Part shown: one piece after another, positions 56,241 through 64,000 of the stretch
Position numbering within the stretch: the first letter of the stretch is position 1
Layout of the letters: each line of letters opens with the position of its first letter
Assembly: GCA_017311315.1 (NCBI GenBank)
Contig: CM029609.1
Span: forward strand, 38,314,744 to 38,378,743
Origin: Dendrocalamus latiflorus
Lineage: Eukaryota > Streptophyta > Magnoliopsida > Poales > Poaceae
Direction of reading: 5' to 3'
DNA length: 64,000 nt
The notes under the pieces: model-generated
The model's database searches: none
The model's input: the letters and a program-made list of their open reading frames with translations, nothing else
What the model was told of the DNA's origin: nothing
Translations under genes and position numbers: made by a program

Positions 56241-58620
56241 GTACTTTTATCCATTGTGCCAAGTGGGTCCTGCCACGTCCGATATTCGTGATATCATCGA
56301 GGCTGGACCCCGGACCTAGTTCAGGGCTGGTCCGAGGACATTGTACAAGGTGCTCATCGGACTTCATCTGGGTTGGTCCATGAACCCTATCTAGGGTTAA
56401 ACGTTGGACCTCATCTGGGGTTGGTCCATGGACCTCATTCGGCTTGGATTATGGACCCCATCTAGGGTGGATCCCCTGATGTGTGATGCCATGCTGAAGT
56501 TATCATCGGCTCAGAGTAGCACAAAGACCCTTCCCCTATAGTAGCCCCTCATCGATCCAGGTGGTCATCAATAGCCCACCTAGGACATCGCACGGACTTG
56601 TAAAATGGGTTGGCACGCGACCTCGGGTCGACGATTCTTCTGGTACATGGAGTAGATCCCGCATCAAACCAACCCTTTTTTGACCAGGGAATGGGAGAAT
56701 TCCCACTATCGCTGGTAGGCCAGCCAGGCCGTGAGTGCGGTGGGAATGGGCTTCCCAAAAAGCGATCCCCGGCCCGGGTCAGCATAGAATGGAAGGGACG
56801 ACCCTAATGTTGTGTTGGTTGGGTTGCGGGCAGCGGCATACTCTAACAACATGTTAATTTACCTCAGCCCTCGTGTGAATTCTAGGCAACAAGCTGTGCA
56901 TGCACTCCTGAGGTGGGTTCCCTTGGTGGTCACCAAAGGGCCGATTTTATGTCATATCGAGGGGTTCACCGTCGAACAAAAGGATGTGGGGTCATGGACA
57001 ACTATGGAGTCAAGCATCTACCACCGAGATGTCAAAGTTATATGAAGGCACGGAGCTAGGACCTAGCCCAAAGAAGTGCCTCATGGAGTGAGTTCTTGAC
57101 TCATGGCCTTCGAGAGGTGAAGATACGCATAGGAGTGCCAAACTTGACTCACGTAGGTGTGGTCGAGGCTTAGCCATTAAAGAACGACAAAACCCTGAGG
57201 CATAAAAGGTTGACTCACTTGAACGTGCAGAAATGAGTGTGCCTGACTTATTAGTCCAAGACGAGCTGAGCTCTTAGCGTGTGTGAGGTCGACTGAGGCA
57301 TACGCATCCCTATGCACGAGCTCGATTGATGACGTTGAGTTGGATGACATATCGAGATTTGACCAATCGATGCACACCAAAACACCGAGATGTTCAAGGT
57401 CAGTGTGTGTACCCAGGACTAGCCTAATGAGGCTTGACCCTCATGGTGAGGTGATATGCGCTAAGATGTTGACTGCTTAACTTGTCTAGGCACGGCATTA
57501 GCAGCTAGGAGGCATGCCATGTGCTTGGCTTATGGAGGCGTAGCCTATGAAGCAATGATTTCCCGATGCGAAGCTATGTTTTGTCGATGGATTGCCCTCG
57601 AGATTGACCACACCGCGTCGAGGTGACATGTTGGCACTTGTTGAGGTGAAGCGATCAATCCAACGAGCGTGCATAATTGAGGAGACGCTAATAGATCGAG
57701 CTAAGCTTGGTTTGGGGAATACCATGTATGTCAAGTCATATCATATGGTGGCAAATCCATTGAGTATTGCCCCTTGCTAAGCGAACTAATCTTGATGGCT
57801 AGAGGAGTGTGCTGGGGCATGACGTACTAGAGACTGATGAGTTGCTTGTGAGGTGAGGATGCATGCACCAATGTTCCTATTAACTGACTCCTAGAGGAGT
57901 CGCCTGTGGTGCGAGTTGGTGTGCACCGATGTGCTGGATACTCAACTCACATGAGGCATGACCTTGCAAGGAGATATCGACTCACCGAGGAATGGCCTTT
58001 GAGGTGAGGAGATTTGCACTTGAACATAAGGTGGTCGACTCATCAAGGCATTGACTGCGAGGCAAGGAGTACTCAATAAATTGGGGGTGGCCTTTGAAGG
58101 AAGCAGATGATTTGGTTATCATTTGGTTATTTGTAGAGCTAGAGAGATCCCCTAGTGGAGGAGACGCAATCGAGGCAAAGAGAAGCTTGGCTGAGGCAAA
58201 GCCATCAAGATTGATCAAACCACGTTGAGGTCAAGCCATCGCTCTCAAGACACTCAAAAAGCTTCATCGACGTGCTGGAAGGGCAAAGGTAGTGGGCATA
58301 GTGAACCACCTTCTCGGGAGTGACACAGACCTTATCTTTGGTGCAATGTGGACTAGGTCTGGGGGCAGTTCCCTAGAGGATAGGGAAGGCAATGATAACA
58401 TGACTAGGTCTATTATCCCTAGCATAGACTCACACCCAATGCATAGTAGGGTTGAAGTGGAGATGGCCCTTAAGACTATCGTGAGTGGATTCTGCCGAGT
58501 CAAGCCCAAATAGTAGTGGTGGCGGTGGAGTCAGTCTAAGCTGGGATGGTGGCACACGATGGATGTCAAGCCTAGATGATGGTGCATGATGCCATCGAAA
58601 AAACATAGTGCTCAAGATAA
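56241..58620. other. Repetitive non-coding sequence
   Basis: Loosely repeated phrases such as 'ggttggtccatggacct' (56280-56480) and 'tgactca..gaggc..gacctt' (57060-58060) recur, in the style of the internal non-coding DNA of large LTR retrotransposons. No domain in any frame. Confidence 0.4.
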
Positions 58621-58629
58621 GGCTCACGA

Positions 58630-59215
58630 GTGCTTCCAAAAAACATAGCATTTGAGACGAGGCTCGCGAGCACTTCACAGATGGGGTTTTGCCAAAATGT
58701 CACCATCTCCCATCCAAAAAGCTTGACACTAGACACAAGGCTGACGAGTACTTCACAGTTGGGGCAAGGTCAGAACACCATGGTCTCCCATCCAAAAAAC
58801 TTGGCGCTCGAGACAAGTCTTGAGAGCACTTCGCGGTTGAGGAGAGGCCAAAACTTTGTCATCTCCCATCCAAAAAAATTGGCGCTCAAGACAAGGCTCG
58901 AGAGTGCTTCATGGTTGGGGAGAGGCCAAAACTTTGCCATCTCCCATCCAAAAAACTTGGTGCTCGAGACAAGGCTCATAAGTGCTTTGTGGTTAGGGAG
59001 AGGCCTAAACTTCGCCTTCTCCCATCCAAAAAACATGGTGCTAGAGATAGGGCTTGTGAGCACTTCGTGGATGGGGTGAAGTCAAAATGGCACCATCTTC
59101 CATAAAAAAACTTGGTGATCGAGACAAGGCCTGCAAGCACTTCACAAATAGGGTGAGGCCAGAATACCACTATCTCCCATCACACAAACTTGGCGCTCAA
59201 GACAAGGCTCACGAG
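58630..59215. repeat. 78-bp tandem repeat array, about 7-8 copies
   Basis: The word TCTCCCATCCAAAAAACTTGG recurs with small changes at about 58708, 58786, 58861, 58940, 59018, 59096 and 59174, a period of 78 bases. Since 78 is divisible by three, frames stay open on both strands (149 codons on +, 97 on -) and read as 26-residue repeats; I regard these as by-products of the repeat. Confidence 0.9.
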
Positions 59216-59289
59216 TGCTTGTGTGTTCCTGCTTGACTTTGGAAGGTGAGGAGAAGTCCATAATAGGTTAAGTCTACTCGGCCCAAGAG

Positions 59290-59495
59290 GTATCCATTCA
59301 CGTATCCCTAGAGGGTGAGTATTCATTCACTCGACCCTGGAGGGTATCCATTCACTCCACCCCAGAGGGTGAGTATCCATTCACTCCACCCCAAAGGGTG
59401 AGTACCCATCCACTTGGCCTTGGAGGGTGAGTATCTATCCACTCGCCATCAAAGGGTGAGTATCTATTCATTCGACCCTAGAGGATGATGTCGTG
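59290..59495. repeat. About 36-bp tandem repeats
   Basis: Six copies of GGGTGAGTATCCATTCACTC plus CACCCCAGA or a variant. Confidence 0.85.
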
Positions 59496-59614
59496 GACAC
59501 TCAACCCTGGACAATGTGCTCACATAGAAAGGGGTGCTTCGCCGACCAAGGTACGACCTTCAGGTGGGATGGCATGGGTCGAAGTGCAAAACTTGATGTG
59601 CCAAGGTGAATCTG

Positions 59615-60881
59615 TCAAGCTAGGAGGAGCACATAGTTGAGGAGACACCATCAATACCAAGTCGAACCATGCCGAAGCCAAGCCATCAAGACCAGGTCAA
59701 ACCATGCCGAAGCCAAGCCATTGAGGTGTGTTGGGATTTGCTGAGGTGAATCCATTGAGCTAGGGGGAGCCCTTGGTCGAGGAGACACCATCGAGTTGAG
59801 GCGAAGTTCAGTTGAAGCAAAGCCATTGATGTTGAGTTGAACCACACTGAGGCAAAGCCATTGATATGTGCTGAGAGTTGTTGAGCTGAATCCATCGAGC
59901 TAGGGGAAGCCCCTAGTCACGGACACATCATCGATGTGAAGCAAGGTTTGGCTGAGGTAAAACCATCGAGGCTGACTTGAACCACACCAAGGCCAAGCCA
60001 ACGATACGTGTTGCGACTCACTGAGCTAAATTCATCGAGCTAGGAAGAGCCCTTGGTCAAGGAGATGCCATCGTGTGAAGCAAAATTCAGTAAAGGCAAA
60101 GTCATCGAGGCTAAGTTGAACCACACTGAGGTAAACCATTGAGGTGTGTTGGGGGTTGCCGAGGTAAATCCATAGAGCTAGAAGAAGCCCCTAGCATTGA
60201 GAAGAAGTGAGGTTCAGCCAAGGCAAAAGCAGTCAAGGCCGACTTGAACCATGCCAAGGCTAAGACATTAAGGCATGTTGAAGCTCACAAGGTAAATCCG
60301 CCAAGCTTGGGGGAGCCCCTGGTCAAGGAGATACCATCGAGATGAAGTGAAGTTTAACTGAGATAAAGCTATCAAGGCCAACTTAAACCACATCGAGGCC
60401 AAGCCATTGAGGCATGTTGGGGCTCACCGAGGTGAATCTATCGAGTTAGGGGGAGCCCCTGGTTGAGGAGACACCATCAAGGCAAAGCAAAATTCAACCG
60501 AGGCAAAACCATCGAGGTTGAGTTGAACCACACTAAGGCAAAGCCATCGAGGCATGTTGGGGGTTAATAAGATAAATCCATCAAGCTAGGGGGAGACCCT
60601 AGTCAAGTAGATGCCATCGAGACGAAGCGAGGTTCGGTTGGGGCAGAGATATCAAGGCCAACTTTAACCATGCCAAGGCCAAGCCATCGAGGTATGTTTG
60701 AGCTTGCTGAGGTGAATCCATCGAGCTAGGAGAGCCCCTGGTCGAGGAGACGCTATCTAGGCGAAATGAAGTTTGGCCGAGGCAAAGTCATCGAGGCTAA
60801 GTTGAACCACGCCGAGGCAAAGCTATTGAGGTGTGTTGCGGGTTGCCAGGGTGAATCCATCAAACTAAGGGAGCCCGTAGT
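59615..60881. repeat. About 140-bp tandem repeat array, 9-10 copies
   Basis: The word GAGCTAGGGGGAGCCCCTGG recurs with changes at about 59617, 59757, 59897, 60037, 60175, 60300, 60443, 60583, 60723 and 60865. Each unit continues with GAGGAGAC-CCATCGAG and -GCCAAGCCATCGAGG. The last copy stops inside the unit where TGTAACATCCC begins. Confidence 0.9.
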
Positions 60882-63800
60882 TGTAACATCCCAAAAATTG
60901 AGTTTTTATTTTATTTAAGTTTATTTGAGTTTTATGGAATTTCTTTTTTCCTTTTCTTTTTATTTAAGCCTGGATTTAAGAAAAGGCACCATGTGTTTAT
61001 CTGCAGCCCAATAATCTGTATTTTATTTTCCTTGAGTCCCCCTTGTCCTGTAGTATTTTTGAGTTCTCAAATATTTTACCCTTATTTGCTATTTTCCAAG
61101 TCTTATTTGAATTTTTAGCATATATTTAATTTAGAAATTATCTTAAATCTCTCAAAAATCTTTGGGTCGAAACTCACCTTCCTTGCCGGCCCGTTTTCCA
61201 TTTTCTCCCCACCCCTCCCACCTCTCCCTTCCGACCCAATCTCATTTGTTTTTCATCTGGCCTGACTTCCCCCACCCTTGGTGACCTACCTCACCCTGAG
61301 CGCCTTACAGCCATGCGGGCCAACCCTATCAACCCCCTCCTTTCTCACTACCACCTCAAGACCACCTCCAGCTCCCCTTTCTTCCTCCTTCCTTACTTCC
61401 ACCCCTCACCTTCCTTTTTAACACCAACGGCCAACCCGACCGGACTTCAACTTTTCTTCCCTATCCCCTCTACATTTGGAAGCCCCTCGTCATGTGGGAC
61501 ATGGATCCCAAGAATCCCGCGCTCACCTTCCTTCCTATGCCCCCTTCCTTCCTTCCTCCCCTCCGATCCCGTATTGCCGTGATCACCCCGCGAGGAATTC
61601 CCCGTGCTATGCCCCTCCATGACCCTATTTAAGCCCTCCCCGAGCACCCCCCCATTTCACACTGTCCCAAACCCCTCCATCAATTTCCACTCTCACGTGC
61701 CCTAGTGCCTCCGTACCATGCGCTCTTCCCTTTTGAGCTTTGATCTGGCTCCAACGAGCAATCACCGCCACTCAGGCCACCTCCGAGCCCTGCCGTCACT
61801 CCATCGAGCTTCACCGTGCCCTTGCGATCGCCTTCCACCCCTCCACTGAGCTCAAGCACCACCGAAACTCCCCCTCAGCCAGAAGACCGTTGCCAGCCAC
61901 CTCTGCTCTCTCTTGAGCCCCGCAAACAAGTGAAACGAGATCCCCATCTCTCCTCTCTCTTGGGCACCCATTGCCACCCTCTACCGTGGATCACACCGCT
62001 GGCAAGCCATGCCACCACCCATCAGCTATGCCATGTCAGCACACTAGGGCATGTGGCAGCCGACGTGGCACCCATGTGGTGCTGGTGCCACGCGTGTACC
62101 ACATCGTGCACATAGGTGCCATGCCAATCCCCCACGCCAAGCCAGCCATACGCCTAGTCCACTATGGACCAAGAGCCGTTCGTGGACCTAGTCTATAGAC
62201 CTCAGCCCATCTGTGAGACTCACATACCTATTTTCCTTTACAAAAATAATTCGGCCAAAAATTATAATTCCCTACAAACGTCATCACGATGCATTAAATT
62301 GAATTTCCTTTACAAAATTAATTTACCCAAAATTTTTAATCCACGCTGACATCATAAATCCCTTTTTCTTTAGGAAAATAAATCCAAAAAATCCAATTTA
62401 TTATTACCTTTCTCTTTTTCTTATATTTGAACTTTCGAGAGCCTCTTCTCCGTCATCCTAACTCCAAATGAACCCATTCTTTGTTCTAAATTCATTTAAA
62501 ATCCCAATATATCTATTTATGCCATCCTTTTGAATTTGGAGTTTATTTGAATTTTATTTTTTTAGTTTGCTTGGTTATTTTCACGTGTAAATTGTGACAT
62601 TTTTAGGAGTACCACTTTGATGAATCTCACCAATCTATGGAGCAAGGCAAGTTATACACCTTGATCATGTTGATCCTAGTTTGCAAATAAAATTATGTTG
62701 ATTTGAATTATTCTATATGCTTATGTTTATTTAGTGTATTTCAATTCCAGTTTCAAATACGTAGTTAATTCCTACTTGTTATGACTTTGTTTGACATTGA
62801 ACACTTAATTCCTTGTTAGTCAAGACTAAAACTCTGGTTAGTACACTAGTATTAGCTAAAACATTTTGTAGATCAGTTTAGACATGCTTAGAAATAATCC
62901 TAGGCTTAGGACAACCTTTTCACATAAAATGATGAGTTTTAAAATGTACAGCTAACTTTGGTGAGTCAAGAAGGACTATGAAATATTTGACAAAGTAAAA
63001 TATAAAACTTGGTTTAGACTTAGGCAAATGGTTAGGTGGTGGGTGCTTGCTGACACATGTTGTAGCTCGATGGCTCAACGTGGGTGCTTGGCACAAGGGG
63101 TATGTGGAAAGTCTGCATAAGTCAATTAAGGACTGGTCTATAAGCCATTGTTATAAAGTTGTATTGTACTACCACAAGGCTGGTATGGGACAATCCTGAC
63201 TAACTAATCTATGAGTCCCAACCTGAGTCTCGCTATAGGTTTGTGAGTGTGGTGTAGGCCGTGAGAAGTCTCACATGTCATAAGAGGGGGCCTCGATCTA
63301 GTGGATTCTTTATTGGGGTGAAACTTTAGTGGAGACATGGCCAGGTTGCCTTGTTATGATTTTCTTAGTCACACGTCATTGAAATCATGTAGTGGCCGAT
63401 ATAATGAGTTAATCATATCTTATGGGTAAAATTGACCACCTCTATAGAGTATATAAACTATCCTGGATACCCGTGCCCACAGTCATGGACATGCCGAGTA
63501 AAGTTTTTCGTGGATTAGACATTGTTTTTCAAAATCTGGTTAATTGAACTTGTTGGAATCTTTTTGGAGAAAGATGGTCCGGGTGGGATACATGTAGTTA
63601 GGTTAGTGTTAAGTTGGACCCACACTAACGGTATTAATTTTGTTTAATTTACTATTTTTACTTATTGAATTAAATTAAGTAGTTTCACATCTAATTACTG
63701 TATTTATTCAAATTCAGCTTTACACTCAGATAAACCCTATATGCCTTCACTTGGTGCCCTTACATTAAAAATGCATTCTCCTGTGTAACTTGCAGAGTAT

Positions 63801-64000
63801 ATCTTTTTGTGCTCACCCTTTGCTTAGTTGTGTTGCTCAAAGGAGGATGACTTCGACTACGGTGAGGATTAGGATAAGTATGCTATGTCTTACTGTTGTT
63901 TGCCTGTGGGCAGGCTTATTGGGCTTCTTCACTTTATTTTATATCTTTCACTATTATTTACTTTATATTTGGCCTATGGACTGTTGAGAAGTAAACTTGG
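60882..64000 (+). mobile_element. LTR-like sequence of a probable Ty3/gypsy element, running off the window
   Basis: Begins TGTAACATCCCAAAAATT, a common start of long grass gypsy LTRs, and continues with AT-rich sequence, a CT-rich leader-like block (61190-61900) and a 63040-63520 stretch with phrases I associate with gypsy LTRs (CCCGTGCCCACAGTCATGGACATG). No gag or pol is reached before the window ends. Class and end are uncertain. Confidence 0.5.

Noticed and set aside
58630..59079. 149-codon frame of 26-residue repeats
   Set aside because: The 78-base unit is divisible by three, which keeps frames open on both strands; no start context, domain or splice sites support a gene.
1..64000. CRISPR-like arrays
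   Set aside because: The regular repeats seen are CACTA subterminal palindromes and minisatellites in a plant nuclear genome; no unique spacers or cas genes.

Overview
This is nuclear DNA from a grass (Poaceae). It holds a decayed cluster of coiled-coil NB-LRR (NLR) disease-resistance genes with two-exon structure, heavily invaded by grass-type transposons: a Ty1/copia LTR beginning TGTTGGAAATATGCC, CACTA elements with CACAGACGGTT subterminal repeats, a Dart/nDart-like hAT, hATs with CAGTGGCGGA ends, and a Sirevirus-like copia. I cannot name the species. No tRNA, rRNA or CRISPR was recognised and no bacterial-style operon is present.

Layout. 1-2 kb: intergenic, ending in a MITE. 2.7-10.2 kb: degenerate Ty1/copia material on the + strand (gag, protease/integrase, RT/RNase H, 3' LTR) cut by a Mutator-type MITE with a 9-bp target duplication. 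10.4-11.2 kb (-): intact exon 1 of an NLR (NLR-1) with no exon 2. 12.1-20.0 kb: a run of non-autonomous elements: one with a perfect 35-bp inverted repeat, a hAT carrying host exons, a small MITE, an nDart-like hAT, and a short LTR element. 20.2-28.6 kb (+): NLR-2, a complete-length pseudogene split by insertions whose ends and target duplications can be read. 29.1-31.4 kb: CACTA-1, a deleted element. 32.4-42.9 kb: Sirevirus-like copia in reverse orientation in an unusual internal-LTR-internal-LTR order. 42.9-44.0 kb: partial reverse copia LTR. 44.0-46.8 kb (-): NLR-3 exon 2, with its 3' end partly duplicated. 46.8-53.9 kb: CACTA-2, inserted in the NLR-3 intron, carrying a tnp2 transposase pseudogene and a multi-exon Ulp1/C48-protease-type gene. 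53.9-58.6 kb: no recognised gene. 58.6-60.9 kb: three successive tandem-repeat arrays (78, about 36 and about 140 bp periods). 60.9 kb to the end: LTR-like sequence starting TGTAACATCCC and running off the window.

Overall the window records an NLR cluster being taken apart: one gene kept only as exon 1, one only as exon 2, and one full length but riddled with insertions. The best candidates for unusual biology are the hAT with captured host exons next to its own transposase C-terminus, the internal third array of putative TNPA-binding repeats in CACTA-2 placed just upstream of its protease gene, the complementary deletions of the two CACTA copies, the Sirevirus tandem arrangement, and the layered minisatellite block. 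I do not see a convincing new functional system. Most coding sequence here is broken transposon or NLR sequence.
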